Positions 9,499 through 19,273 of a stretch of DNA of 42,728 nucleotides are shown here, piece after piece. The DNA is from Sphingomonadales bacterium UBA7471 (GTDB lineage Bacteria; Pseudomonadota; Alphaproteobacteria; Sphingomonadales; Sphingomonadaceae), in contig DLOZ01000024.1 of assembly GCA_002479765.1 (NCBI GenBank), positions 133,307-176,034 on the forward strand, given 5' to 3'. The notes beneath the pieces are model-generated. The model made no database searches. It worked only from the letters and a program-made list of their open reading frames with translations, and had not been told where the DNA came from. How positions within the stretch are numbered: position 1 is the first letter of the stretch; each line of letters opens with the position of its first letter. Made by a program: the position numbers and the translations under genes.

Positions 9499-10699
9499 AT
9501 CTGCTGACAGCAGCCGGCAGTCGGGAACTTTCGTATATTTGTACGCGCTCGCCGTATCTGGCGGTGCCGTCGCCTATATGCCGTTTCTGACGATATTGCT
9601 GCCGCTGCGCGCGACAGACATCGCCGGCACGGACGCCCTTGGCATGTTGGCTATAGCGGCATTTCTGGGTGCTATCGCTGCAAGCTTGGCCAATATCGGT
9701 TTTGGATGGGCCAGTGACAAAACCGGCAAACGCCGCCCGTGGATATGCGCCGGGTTAGCCGTATCAACGGCTTTGCTCCTCGCCACAGCTTACGCCAAGA
9801 GCCCGGCGGCGATGATCGCCATCATCATAGTCTGGCAAATTGGCCTGAACATGATGCTCGCGCCCTTAACCGCATGGGCCGGTGACACCATTCCCGATTC
9901 CCAAAAGGGCTTCCTTGGCGGCCTATTGGCACTCGCGCCCGGTATGGGCGCGCTTTCAGGCGCGTTTGTAACGATGAACGATGCTGTTCCATCGGAGCGC
10001 CGTGAAATAATTATCGCGATGTTGGTGATAGCCATGGTCAGTCCGGTGCTGATTTTTGGCAGACCGATATCGATGCCGGGGCTGAACACCGCGCCGACGG
10101 ATCAAACAACCGATGGGGAACAGAGCGCCGTAACCCGGCACGCCGCCGTTAAAATGTGGATTGCGCGCTTATTGATACAAATTGCGGAAGCGTCATTATT
10201 TGCGTTTCTGCTTTTATGGTTCCGCAGCGTCGATCCGGATTTCGGCGAAAATAATGCCGCGAATATCTTTGCGCTTGTTCTGGGTACCGCTGTGTTTTTA
10301 GCATTAGCTGTCGGCCGCTGGTCCGACCGTACAAACCGCCCCATTCTGCCGCTCATATGTGGGGCAGCGGCAGCATCGGCCGGACTGATCATCATGTCGG
10401 TTTCGTCATCTTTACCCGTCGCTATCGCCGGCTATGTGGTCTTTGGTTTGGCGAGCAGCCTTTTTCTGGCGCTGCACTCAAGCCAGACGTTGAGGGTGCT
10501 CCCCCGTCCACAAACGCGCGGACGGGATTTGGGCATTTTCAACCTGACGAACACCGTGCCATCGCTCATCATGCCATGGCTGACACTCGCTTTGGTGCCC
10601 GCTTATGGCTTTGGCAGCCTGTTTCTGTTGCTAGCGGGGCTGGCGGTCATCGCGTGCCTTTTATTGGCAACAATGCCGCGCCAGCATGCGCGCGGTTAG
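9485..10699 (+). CDS. Major facilitator superfamily transporter
   Basis: A 404-residue, roughly 12-helix inner-membrane transporter. The loop 2-3 MFS signature is visible as GWASDKTGKRRPW, and a related GRWSDRTNRP follows in the second half, as expected of a duplicated MFS fold. Its start is taken at ATG 9485, which overlaps the end of lacI by 14 nt; an upstream in-frame ATG at 9401 would lie deep in lacI. It overlaps the convergent FucP-type gene by 4 nt (10696-10699). Context suggests it imports a mono- or oligosaccharide released from beta-glucan, but MFS sequence alone does not fix the substrate. Confidence 0.82.
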   Translation: MVAPKSADSSRQSGTFVYLYALAVSGGAVAYMPFLTILLPLRATDIAGTDALGMLAIAAFLGAIAASLANIGFGWASDKTGKRRPWICAGLAVSTALLLATAYAKSPAAMIAIIIVWQIGLNMMLAPLTAWAGDTIPDSQKGFLGGLLALAPGMGALSGAFVTMNDAVPSERREIIIAMLVIAMVSPVLIFGRPISMPGLNTAPTDQTTDGEQSAVTRHAAVKMWIARLLIQIAEASLFAFLLLWFRSVDPDFGENNAANIFALVLGTAVFLALAVGRWSDRTNRPILPLICGAAAASAGLIIMSVSSSLPVAIAGYVVFGLASSLFLALHSSQTLRVLPRPQTRGRDLGIFNLTNTVPSLIMPWLTLALVPAYGFGSLFLLLAGLAVIACLLLATMPRQHARG

Positions 10700-11973
10700 G
10701 CAGGCTTGCGCGCGTAGATCCCGAATGCCGCGATGATCGCATAGCACAGCATCGGTAGCGTGAACGCTATGGCGAGACTTCCGGTCACGTCAGCGATGAT
10801 GCCCGTGAGCAGCGGAACAACAGCGCCGCCGACGATGGCGACGTTGATGATGCCCGAACCATCGGCAGCGCGTGACCCCAGCTTTTCACAGGCCAGCGTA
10901 AAGATCGTAGGGAACATGATCGCATTGGTCAGGCCTACGGCCAGCAAGGAATAGCCCGCAACTTCGCCCGTGTTTTGTGTGGAAAAAATCAGCAGTGCAA
11001 TTGCGGCCACCGATACAGACGCCAGCACTTTGCCCGGGCTAAGCACACGCAGCACCGCAGAGCCGATGAACCGGCCCACCATGGCGCCGCCCCAATATAG
11101 GCCAATAAGCTTGCCAGCATCCTGCTCGGGCAAAGCCATCACATGATCTTGCATTAAATAATTGACGATGAGCGAACCAATCGCGACTTCGGCACCGACA
11201 TATAGGAAAATGCACAAAGCACCGAAACCGAAACGAGGCCGCTTCAATAAGTCGAGGCCAGCCAAGCCCTCACTCGCCTCATGCTTTTCGCCCTTCAGGG
11301 CGTCGCGAAACAGCCATACCACTGCAGCAACAATCGCCAGCGCAATCGCAATACCCAAATAGCCGTTCACAATCGCTTGGCTCTCTGCTGTGCGATAGGC
11401 GTCAAGCTCCACACCGGATAGTTGGTCAGCGGTTACAGTCGCAAGGCTTCCGAGGATAAGGATCGAACCAACGATCGGGAAAACCGTGGTGCCAAGCGAA
11501 TTGAACGCTTGCGCAAAGGTCAGGCGGCTGTGCGCCGTGGCAGGTTTGCCAAGCATGGAGATCAAGGGGTTGGAAACCACTTGAACAATGACCACACCGC
11601 TTGCCAATACAAACAATGCCAGCAGGAATACACCATAGGTCGCAGTCTGGCTCGCTGGAATGAACAACAGGCACCCGGCCATCATCGTCAAAAGGCCGGC
11701 AACCGCGCCGCGCATATATCCAATTTTCTTCACGAGCCGCGCGCCGGGAATGCCGATGACGGCATAAGCGGCAAAGAAACAGAACTGCACAAGCATCGCT
11801 TGCGTGTAATTGAGCGTAAACAGCTCTTTTAACTTCGGGATGATAACATCGTTGAGGCTGGTGATGCCGCCGAAGATGAAGAACAGCCCCATCACGAACA
11901 ATTGCAATTGCGGTGCGTCGATATGGGTATCGCCATTATCTGCTGACGCAGGTGCGCCGGGTGCCAATGCCAT
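10696..11973 (-). CDS. Sugar MFS transporter, FucP/GluP family (glucose/galactose type)
   Basis: A 425-residue inner-membrane permease with the FucP-family features LFFIFGGITSLNDVIIPKLKELF, the FVLASGVVIVQVVSNPLIS segment and FAQAFNSLGTTVFP near residue 150, which recall L-fucose permease and the Brucella/Helicobacter glucose-galactose transporters. It would import glucose released by the GH3 enzyme by proton symport. It starts 18 nt after the GH3 stop with a strong AGGGAGAGAG ribosome site, so the two form an operon. With the MFS gene at 9485 the locus has two different cytoplasmic-membrane sugar porters. Confidence 0.88.
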   Translation of the reverse strand: MALAPGAPASADNGDTHIDAPQLQLFVMGLFFIFGGITSLNDVIIPKLKELFTLNYTQAMLVQFCFFAAYAVIGIPGARLVKKIGYMRGAVAGLLTMMAGCLLFIPASQTATYGVFLLALFVLASGVVIVQVVSNPLISMLGKPATAHSRLTFAQAFNSLGTTVFPIVGSILILGSLATVTADQLSGVELDAYRTAESQAIVNGYLGIAIALAIVAAVVWLFRDALKGEKHEASEGLAGLDLLKRPRFGFGALCIFLYVGAEVAIGSLIVNYLMQDHVMALPEQDAGKLIGLYWGGAMVGRFIGSAVLRVLSPGKVLASVSVAAIALLIFSTQNTGEVAGYSLLAVGLTNAIMFPTIFTLACEKLGSRAADGSGIINVAIVGGAVVPLLTGIIADVTGSLAIAFTLPMLCYAIIAAFGIYARKPA

Positions 11974-11991
11974 CTTCTCTCTCCCTTGTTT

Positions 11992-14430
11992 TTAGCGCGC
12001 TTTGCCGGGGCAGGACGCGCCTTTTTTCGTCGTTTCGATATGAACGTTGCGAATTGTCGCAACAAGGCCTTTCGCCGCCTGCATACGTATCGGGGAACCG
12101 ACCGCGTCCAACTTCGCACCAGCCGCGGCAAAGCAACGCAGCGGAATGCGGGTTTGTGTGGGCGTTGCCGTTGGCAATGCGCGCATCGTGTTTTGTATAT
12201 CAAGCGCAGCGCCACCAAAGGACAGCATGAATGAACCGGTCGCGGGCTGATCAATTCGCCAGTCGATAAGCAGCGACCAGTCTTCCTTCAACGGCTTGCT
12301 TAAATCGACAGCAGGCCCGTTGACTACGAAAGCGCCATCGGCGTTCCACGTGAATTGCCGCGCATCTTCCTGCGCGGACATATCGACGGCCCGCGCGCTA
12401 ATCGAACCGTCCATCTGCAAATTCCAAGGTGCAGGGACCTTGCCACGGACGAAATATTGCGTGGCGATGGTCAGCGATGACACATCGACGCGCGGGTCTT
12501 CGTTAACCGGAGGAAGCTTGCTCGATTGCGTGTAATCGAGGCCATAACCCAGCGGGAAAAGCGGCACATCGATCGGTGACCGCGCGTCTGATGGCCAACT
12601 GAAAGGCAAGCGACCCGTGAAGTCACGCAATGGCTTTCCGTTTGCGCCTGCGACCAACACATCGGCGACACCGCGGCCTTGCGTGCCCGGCAGCCATGCA
12701 GCCACAAAAGCGTCGGCTTTGTTTATAAGTTTGCCGGTAAACATGGGTCGTCCAGATAGGAACAGGACCACAACAGGAACCTTCTGCGCCTTCAATCGCG
12801 CGATCATCTCCTCTTCGGCAGGCTGGGGCCGGAATGCGAGATTTGGCACATCGCCTTCAAACTCGGCATATGGTTTTTCGCCCAAAACAATGATCGCCAC
12901 ATCGGGCTTTGTTTCAAACATGCCTGATGCCGAAATATTGGCCGTGCCGCCGCCTGTTTTAACCGCTTCCGAAATCGCACGGCCAATCGTCTGGCCATTG
13001 GTGAAATCGGCGGCAGTGGTATCCGTGCCTTGCCAGCTAATCGTCCAACCGCCGGCCTGCATCGCCATATTGTCCGCGCCGGAACCGGCGATCAGGACAT
13101 TGCTGCCATTGCGAATGGGCAGAACGCCGTCATCATTTTTGAGCAGCACCAGTGATTTTGACACCGCCTCACGCGCAAGATCGAGATGCTCTTGCTTGCC
13201 AACCAAAGATGTTTGCCCCCGCACAGTCGGCGCATCGCCCATGAGGCCAAGTTTGTATTTCACGCGCACGATTCGCCGCACCGCATCGTCCAACCGCGCG
13301 GCGGAGATCCGGCCATCCCGCGCCGCTGCCAGCGTCGATGCAAATAGCCCCTTCCAACTGTCAGGCGCCATGAACAGGTCCAGCCCGGCATTAATGGCCG
13401 CAGCGCAGTCGGTCACAGAACAGCCGGCGACTTGGCCATGTCCATTCCAATCGCCAACAACCAGCCCGGCAAAGCCCATCCGGTTTTTCAAGACATCGGT
13501 CAGCAGAGAAGCATTGCCATGATGCTTCACCCCGTTCCAGCTTGAGAAGCTGGCCATAACGGTCAGTGCGCCTGCGTTGATAGATGCGGGATAGCCCTGC
13601 GCATGCTTTGCAACCAGTTCGGCTTCGCTGATCTGGGCATCGCCTTGGTCGCGGCCGTCCATCGTGCCGCCGTCCGCAAGGAAATGTTTGGCAGTTGCGG
13701 CAACATGGGTGGCGTCCAGCGGCGCACCTGCAACAAGATTGCCTTGCAAGCCTATGGTCATCGCACCGGCATAGGCCGCAATCAATGCAGGGTCGGAGGA
13801 ATAGCCTTCATAGGTTCTGCCCCAGCGCAAATCTTGCGGTACGGCGAGCGTTGGCGCAAAGGTCCATTCAATCCCGCTGCCAGAAATCTCGGCCGCCGTG
13901 GCTTTGCCAATGCGTTGGATTAAGCCAACATCGCGCGCCGCGCCAAGTCCGATATTATGGGGAAAGATGGTTGCCTGCGGTAGGTTTGAATGCCCATGCA
14001 CCGCATCGACGCCAAATAATATAGGCACGCCAGCGCCTGATGTACGTGACGCATCGCGAAATGCGGTTACCAATTGCGCCCATTTTGCAGCGTCAGCGCG
14101 CTCGTCGCCATATGGTCCAGAATTGCCGCCCGCAAGGATCGAGCCAAGCGGATATGTCTTGAGATCCTCTGGCGTGATTGCGCTGATGTCGGCCTGAATT
14201 ATTTGACCGACCTTCTGTTCCAGCGTCATTTTTGAAAGCAACGCCGTTATCGCGTCTTCGGTTTTTTTATCGGTAATCGCCGCAGGACTTTGGGCCGCTG
14301 GCCAGTTGGCAACATTTACAGTAGCGGCAGCAGAAGGCCCTGCGGGCGTCGCAGTCTGTGGGAACGTTACCGCCGAAACACATCCCGCCGACACGAAGGC
14401 CATCAGTGCCATCGATCCCCTTAACCGCAT
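11992..14430 (-). CDS. Secreted glycoside hydrolase family 3 exo-beta-glucosidase (ExoP-like)
   Basis: An 812-residue GH3 enzyme that removes terminal beta-glucose from gluco-oligosaccharides. The N-terminal barrel contains KHFLADGGT near residue 250 and the nucleophile Asp327 in VVGDWNG. The second domain has the likely acid/base region EKPYAEFEGD. A C-terminal galactose-binding-like domain of ExoP-type glucan hydrolases follows. The N-terminus is a signal sequence (MALMAFVSAGC), though the lipobox is imperfect. The ATG at 14430 is chosen because GGAG lies 8 nt before it; a GTG at 14439 is the other option. It is the first gene of an operon with the FucP-type transporter and has a LacI-type palindrome just upstream, which links it to the receptor and GH16 genes. 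Confidence 0.9.
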   Translation of the reverse strand: MRLRGSMALMAFVSAGCVSAVTFPQTATPAGPSAAATVNVANWPAAQSPAAITDKKTEDAITALLSKMTLEQKVGQIIQADISAITPEDLKTYPLGSILAGGNSGPYGDERADAAKWAQLVTAFRDASRTSGAGVPILFGVDAVHGHSNLPQATIFPHNIGLGAARDVGLIQRIGKATAAEISGSGIEWTFAPTLAVPQDLRWGRTYEGYSSDPALIAAYAGAMTIGLQGNLVAGAPLDATHVAATAKHFLADGGTMDGRDQGDAQISEAELVAKHAQGYPASINAGALTVMASFSSWNGVKHHGNASLLTDVLKNRMGFAGLVVGDWNGHGQVAGCSVTDCAAAINAGLDLFMAPDSWKGLFASTLAAARDGRISAARLDDAVRRIVRVKYKLGLMGDAPTVRGQTSLVGKQEHLDLAREAVSKSLVLLKNDDGVLPIRNGSNVLIAGSGADNMAMQAGGWTISWQGTDTTAADFTNGQTIGRAISEAVKTGGGTANISASGMFETKPDVAIIVLGEKPYAEFEGDVPNLAFRPQPAEEEMIARLKAQKVPVVVLFLSGRPMFTGKLINKADAFVAAWLPGTQGRGVADVLVAGANGKPLRDFTGRLPFSWPSDARSPIDVPLFPLGYGLDYTQSSKLPPVNEDPRVDVSSLTIATQYFVRGKVPAPWNLQMDGSISARAVDMSAQEDARQFTWNADGAFVVNGPAVDLSKPLKEDWSLLIDWRIDQPATGSFMLSFGGAALDIQNTMRALPTATPTQTRIPLRCFAAAGAKLDAVGSPIRMQAAKGLVATIRNVHIETTKKGASCPGKAR

Positions 14431-14452
14431 CAAACCCACTCCAGAACTTCGT

Positions 14453-14466
14453 TGTGAACGTTATCA
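14453..14466. promoter_or_regulatory. LacI-type operator upstream of the GH3 gene
   Basis: TGTGAACGTTATCA is a near-perfect odd-armed palindrome matching the two sites at 4079-4116. It lies 23 nt before the GH3 start, a position suited to repression. Confidence 0.6.
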
Positions 14467-14808
14467 TAATTTGATGACAGCAACGGTGGGAGAAATCAAG
14501 CGTCATCGTGGTGCCGCGCAGCCAAAACCGGACAGTCTGTTTCCAGTCCAATTGACGACGTTTAAAGCGTAGCGAGAAAATCCCGAAAGCGGTGATTGGT
14601 AAAGGTCATTGCAAATGGCATGAATTGGGCCGGGGGCAGACTGTCAGTTTAAATATGGAACCGGCGAAAGGCATACGTTCGAATAGAGATTGTTCAATAT
14701 CGCTTTAGATCGTGGCTTTAGCTGCAGTTCCAGACCGGCTTATACCCGATGTTTCGACAGCTACAGCCTGGCAGAGCCAGAGACGAGATCATTCAGCACA
14801 AGCCGCAC
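14467..14808. other. Intergenic spacer without a recognisable gene
   Basis: About 340 bases between the GH3 promoter (leftward) and the 3' end of the alpha/beta hydrolase gene. Short open frames here show nothing recognisable. I see no convincing terminator for the hydrolase operon. Confidence 0.5.
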
Positions 14809-16104
14809 CTATTCCAGAGTGCAACCCGCGTTGAAGCTAGCAGCATAGGATTTGCATTGATCGAGTATGACAGCGTGATCGGGCGAGGCACCCTGTTTGA
14901 TCCACCCGACCAAGCTGGTGAGGGCGGCTATTAAATCGGGTTCGGGTAGGCGACTGTGGGATCCTTTTGCCGACACCAGCCGGATAAACAATCCCGACAA
15001 ATGTTTCTGCCTCACCAGGTCCTCATAATATCGATCACCGGCAGGGGAGACTATGGGGTCACCATGCCAATGGAGCGCAATTGTTGGCGCCGAGATTAAG
15101 CCTGTAAGGTCGGAATCATATGCAAGTTGGGCCACCGCTTTGGGGTCTGCAACAAACCTTTCTACTGCGCGATTAAGTTCTACGTCGGTGCCTGAGCCGC
15201 GGTAGGTTTTCTGGCTATTGTCGAAAGGATTTCTGCTGCCCAGGCGTTCATGCACCAAATCGCGAAACGTGAATGTTGCCCATTCAAGATGGCGCTGTAA
15301 TTGATCTTCGGCAATTCCTGTTGCACCTGTGATGGCGGCAACCCGCCGAACCTGTTCGGCACTTCGCTGATCTTTGGGCAAATTGACACCAGTGCAATCA
15401 TTGACGCGTCGTTCAAGCTCGGCCCGTGTCATTTTACTTTCGCTGGCAAGTCCCTGCCAAAGCGGATATTGGGGCTCGTCTGGGCGAGGATGATTGCGGC
15501 AGAAATATTGATAGACGGCGCGAAGATCGGCGCGAAAACCATAGGCCTTGGTGCCGCCCCACAGAACGCCGTTTGTCAGCAAGACGCCATCATAGAGACG
15601 ATTGCCGGTCGCATCGGTTGTCCCGAGCTCGGCAAGCTTGGCGGCGACATTGCCACCATAGGACTGCCCATGCAGGATCGTTAGTTGGGGCTTGCTGAAC
15701 TGTTGCCAGAATAATTTGCGGCTCTCATCGACATCGGCGGCAGCCATCCTGACGCCATAGCCGCCGCGTCGGTACGTTGATCCTGTCCATGCATAACCTT
15801 GCCGGACCATCGCCGCAAAACGTTCTAGGTCTTCCTCGCCATCGCCTGACTTAGGTACGCCAAGCCTGGGGCCTCCATGCGCGTGAACGACCAGAATGTG
15901 GTTCCACTGTTTAGGGATAGCGGTCAGCAGCCAAGCGCCATTGGCATCGCGGCCTGCATGGCATGTTGCAATTGAATCAAGGCCTGCAGGACATGGCCGC
16001 ACCTCTTGCGCCGGACCTCCTGAGTTTTGCGCATTTACGCAAGCCGGCTGCAGCATTGCCGCAGCCAAGCCTGCCATGCACATCATTGCCCGATGCAATT
16101 TCAC
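14809..16104 (-). CDS. Secreted alpha/beta hydrolase of unknown substrate
   Basis: A 431-residue protein with a signal peptide (AMLQPACVNA|Q) and an alpha/beta hydrolase fold. The nucleophile elbow is GQSYGG, an oxyanion-type HAHGGP lies earlier, the acid is probably the Asp of HWHGDPIVSP, and the histidine is in AKGSHSRLP. Four or more cysteines suit a periplasmic or extracellular location. It starts 14 nt after the TBDR stop, as the third gene of the dctA-TBDR-hydrolase operon. The likely job is to release a carboxylate from a larger ester or amide taken up by the receptor, so that DctA can import it; the bond cleaved cannot be told from sequence. The first start is GTG at 16104 with a weak ribosome site; an ATG at 16086 is a fair alternative. 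Confidence 0.75.
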   Translation of the reverse strand: MKLHRAMMCMAGLAAAMLQPACVNAQNSGGPAQEVRPCPAGLDSIATCHAGRDANGAWLLTAIPKQWNHILVVHAHGGPRLGVPKSGDGEEDLERFAAMVRQGYAWTGSTYRRGGYGVRMAAADVDESRKLFWQQFSKPQLTILHGQSYGGNVAAKLAELGTTDATGNRLYDGVLLTNGVLWGGTKAYGFRADLRAVYQYFCRNHPRPDEPQYPLWQGLASESKMTRAELERRVNDCTGVNLPKDQRSAEQVRRVAAITGATGIAEDQLQRHLEWATFTFRDLVHERLGSRNPFDNSQKTYRGSGTDVELNRAVERFVADPKAVAQLAYDSDLTGLISAPTIALHWHGDPIVSPAGDRYYEDLVRQKHLSGLFIRLVSAKGSHSRLPEPDLIAALTSLVGWIKQGASPDHAVILDQCKSYAASFNAGCTLE

Positions 16105-16118
16105 TTTTTTCTATGCCC

Positions 16119-19100
16119 TTAGAATTCGACCGTCGCCGATGTATACCAATAGCGGGAATATGGGTTGTAAAGAACGCCCATATAACCTTCCGATGTGAGG
16201 GGAGGTTTTACATCCGTCAGGTTGCGCGCGCCAATGCGCCAACGCATTTCCCCACCCAGGCCATTGCGGTCCTTAAGCTTGATTTGCGCATAGAGATTGA
16301 ATGTTAGGGTGTCATTTACGACCCACGGCTTACCCGTAGTATCGACAAAACCGGTTTCGAAAACCTTTCCAACATAGCGCGCAGAGCCACCAATTTGGAA
16401 TTTGCCTAGTGACCATGTCAACGAAGCGAGGCCGCGCCATTTAGGACGACCGTCTTGCTGGATTAGATCGCTTGGTGTTGGCAGTATAGTTGCTGCATTG
16501 ATTCGACCAGCTTCGCGTGCGGCGATCAATGTATCGACTTCCTGGCCAGCGCTTCGCGAATATTTCTTGAGGTAAGATGCGTTCACATCAAGATCGAACT
16601 TACCAAAATTGTCTGTGCGAAGTGACCAATAAGCCCCGAAATCAATGCCTTCGACCGTTTGGGGCAACAGATTAACAAATCGGTAGTCGATCGAACTGAT
16701 CGTTCCTGCTGGCGTCATCCCAGTGCCGGCGAAGAAAGCAATATCGTCGGCATTGACCGCTTTACGCAACACATTCGTATTGGAACTGCCATTGAGGCGA
16801 TTGAGATAGTCAAGCGCCAGAGCGGCTTCATTTCCGCTACCGCCGCCGAAAATGCCAATCAGGCCCGTCTGTTTGATCCGCCAATAGTCAACAGTGAACG
16901 TCAACTTGCCCACGGCATCTGGCAGGAATTTAGGCTCGAACACGCCACCAAAGGTGATATTCTGGCTTTGCTCTGGATTAAGATCCGGGTTACCCGCAAC
17001 CCGACGCGAGAAGTTTAGTGTCTGCCCGCAATTGGCGAAGCTTGAGATGCGGCCTGCACGAAGGTCGGCCTCGCAGCGATAGTAGTCGCGACCAGTCGTG
17101 TTGCGCGAATAAACCTGAGCATTGGTCTGCTCGAGATTTGGTGCGCGGAAGCCTTCGGAATAGGAGCCGCGCAAACGGAATCCATCGAACACATCCCAGG
17201 CAACTGCAACTTTGGGACGGGCAATGCTGCCAAAATCGCTATAGTTTTCTGCGCGCCCTGCCAGTTGTAGGTCGAGGTTGCGGACGAGCGGAATGTTCAT
17301 ATCTGCGTTGATGACAGGAACGGCGAGCTCGACATATCCCGCGGCAACATTGCGAGCTCCTTTTGTGTCGGGATTGGGGCTGACCGCGGCAGCATCGCTA
17401 AGCGTAATTTCGCCAGTAACTGCATCCACAAATGGTGCAGATCCGTCAACGCTCGCGTCCCGATCATCGAATTGGGTCTCACGTCGTCCCTCAATACCAA
17501 AGGCGATACCGACATCACCTGCCGGTAGAGAAAAAAGGTCCGGACGCGACGCGCGGAAATCGCTCATCAACAAAGTCGTCTTGCTTTTACGAACGAGCGT
17601 AAAACCGATTGCGTCAATCGCTGCCTGGGAGCTGGGTGAACAGTCCCCAAAGCTCGGGTTATCGATACACCCGCCGCTAAAAGGATTATAGGCATCAGGC
17701 GTCGACAGTGCCAGCTGACGCTGGAGCGCCGAGCTCTTTACCGCGTAAGATGAATCATTTGCCCAAGATTTCGAATAGACGACCGCGCTATCCCACTTAA
17801 ACCCGAGCGCTTCACCCTTGAGACCAACGAGTGCACGGAACTGATCACCTGTCACATTTACCGTCTGCGGGCCTGCATCTGCAAAGCGGTAGTTCGTCAT
17901 CAAAACCGGTATCCCTGCCGCAGCAACGTTCGTCAGACCAGCGAGACGGTTTGGATTGGCCTGACCGTTAGGAAGCGTGGTCGCGCCAAACGGGTTCCAG
18001 TAGTTGCTTGCCGGGATCCAGATTTGATTGAGATTTATAACTGCCGGCTGCAGGCGGAAGGTATCGGAATGATAATATCCAAATTCGCCAAATAGGGTCA
18101 GGTCATCAGTAAGATCATAATGTCCGGTGGCGAATCCATTGTATCGCTTGACCTCAGGCTGGACGTAAACGTTGCGACCGGTATCGTAGCGCAATGCACG
18201 GAAAGTTCCGGTTGTAGGCAACGTAGTGTTGGTCAGGCAAATTCCGGGGGAAAGCGTTACTGAGCAAGTTTGCGCCACGCCGTCAATTTGCGCGGGACGG
18301 ATATGGAATGCCCCGGCCGTCGTGGTAAGTGTACGTGTTGCCGAACCCACACCGGTCAGCTGCCTTACCTGTATGCCATTTGTCTGCAATGCAGCCCATA
18401 CGCCACGGGTATTGCGGGTGTCTGATCCGGTAAGTCCTCCGAAAAGGGGATCATTGGCAAAAAGCGAACGTAGATCGGCGGTCGCCGTAAAATCCTGATC
18501 TTCGGCACGCAGAGCTGTTCGGTTTGTATATTCGAACATCGCAGTAATGTTACCACGTTTGAAGTTTTTCCCAATTTGGGCATTCGCCTGAAATTCACGC
18601 ATGCTGGTGCCTTCGGCACCGCCAATTTGCGTGTTGAACCGAGCGCCCTCGTAATTGGTCTTGAGGACAGTGTTAACAACACCTGCAATGGCATCGGTAC
18701 CATAAAGCGCAGCCGCACCATCCAGCAGCACTTCCATCCGTTCAAGACCTGTCGTCGGAATGGCGTTGGAATTGAACGTGAGGACCGGTGTGATGCCCGT
18801 GTCCGTCAATGCCTGGCTCGACGGATGGGTAACAACGCGGCGCCCGTTGAGGAGGACCAACGTATTCCCGACGCCTAATGACCGCAAATTGATGGAGCCT
18901 ACGTCGCCACGTGCAGCGTTGCTGGTCTGGGCCGAATTATTTGGGTTGAACGAAACATCGCCCATCTGGGGGATGCTGCGAATCAATTCGTCGCCGCTGA
19001 CTGCGGCAACAGAGTCCAGCTTGTCTTTGCCAAGTACAACTACAGGAAGCGCTTCAGTCACTTTGGCACCTGCAATGCGCGTGCCGACAACGGTGATTTC

Positions 19101-19238
19101 GGGTTGCTGTGCTTCCGCATCAGCTTCCGGTGCGGTTGCCTTCGAGCCTGTGTCCTGCGAAAACGCCGGGGTGGCAAAAAGAGCACCCAGTGCACATCCA
19201 AGCAGCAAATGCCGACTAATGTTTTGCGATCTGTTCAT
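16119..19238 (-). CDS. TonB-dependent receptor in the dctA operon
   Basis: A 1039-residue outer-membrane receptor. A signal peptide ends at TPAFS|Q (about residue 27), the TonB box-like EITVVGTRI is at 47-55, the plug includes LRSLGVGNTLVLLNGRRV and MEVLLDGAAALYGTDAIAGVVN, and the barrel ends in the aromatic TATVEF. It belongs to the large sphingomonad/Caulobacter type with an LNGRR plug motif and shows no STN domain. The ATG at 19238 is preferred, with GGGGAG 7 nt upstream; the 13-residue upstream extension would overlap the dctA stop. It lies 35 nt after dctA and 14 nt before the hydrolase. Being with dctA suggests a ligand that is, or yields, a C4-dicarboxylate or similar organic acid. That is inference. 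Confidence 0.9.
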   Translation of the reverse strand: MNRSQNISRHLLLGCALGALFATPAFSQDTGSKATAPEADAEAQQPEITVVGTRIAGAKVTEALPVVVLGKDKLDSVAAVSGDELIRSIPQMGDVSFNPNNSAQTSNAARGDVGSINLRSLGVGNTLVLLNGRRVVTHPSSQALTDTGITPVLTFNSNAIPTTGLERMEVLLDGAAALYGTDAIAGVVNTVLKTNYEGARFNTQIGGAEGTSMREFQANAQIGKNFKRGNITAMFEYTNRTALRAEDQDFTATADLRSLFANDPLFGGLTGSDTRNTRGVWAALQTNGIQVRQLTGVGSATRTLTTTAGAFHIRPAQIDGVAQTCSVTLSPGICLTNTTLPTTGTFRALRYDTGRNVYVQPEVKRYNGFATGHYDLTDDLTLFGEFGYYHSDTFRLQPAVINLNQIWIPASNYWNPFGATTLPNGQANPNRLAGLTNVAAAGIPVLMTNYRFADAGPQTVNVTGDQFRALVGLKGEALGFKWDSAVVYSKSWANDSSYAVKSSALQRQLALSTPDAYNPFSGGCIDNPSFGDCSPSSQAAIDAIGFTLVRKSKTTLLMSDFRASRPDLFSLPAGDVGIAFGIEGRRETQFDDRDASVDGSAPFVDAVTGEITLSDAAAVSPNPDTKGARNVAAGYVELAVPVINADMNIPLVRNLDLQLAGRAENYSDFGSIARPKVAVAWDVFDGFRLRGSYSEGFRAPNLEQTNAQVYSRNTTGRDYYRCEADLRAGRISSFANCGQTLNFSRRVAGNPDLNPEQSQNITFGGVFEPKFLPDAVGKLTFTVDYWRIKQTGLIGIFGGGSGNEAALALDYLNRLNGSSNTNVLRKAVNADDIAFFAGTGMTPAGTISSIDYRFVNLLPQTVEGIDFGAYWSLRTDNFGKFDLDVNASYLKKYSRSAGQEVDTLIAAREAGRINAATILPTPSDLIQQDGRPKWRGLASLTWSLGKFQIGGSARYVGKVFETGFVDTTGKPWVVNDTLTFNLYAQIKLKDRNGLGGEMRWRIGARNLTDVKPPLTSEGYMGVLYNPYSRYWYTSATVEF

Positions 19239-19273
19239 TTGTAATCTCCCCAAAATATATTGCCTTGCGGCGC

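Noticed and set aside
12617..13522. 301-codon plus-strand open frame inside the GH3 gene
   Set aside because: It is antisense to a complete GH3 enzyme with catalytic motifs and has no family signature; it reflects codon-use shadowing.
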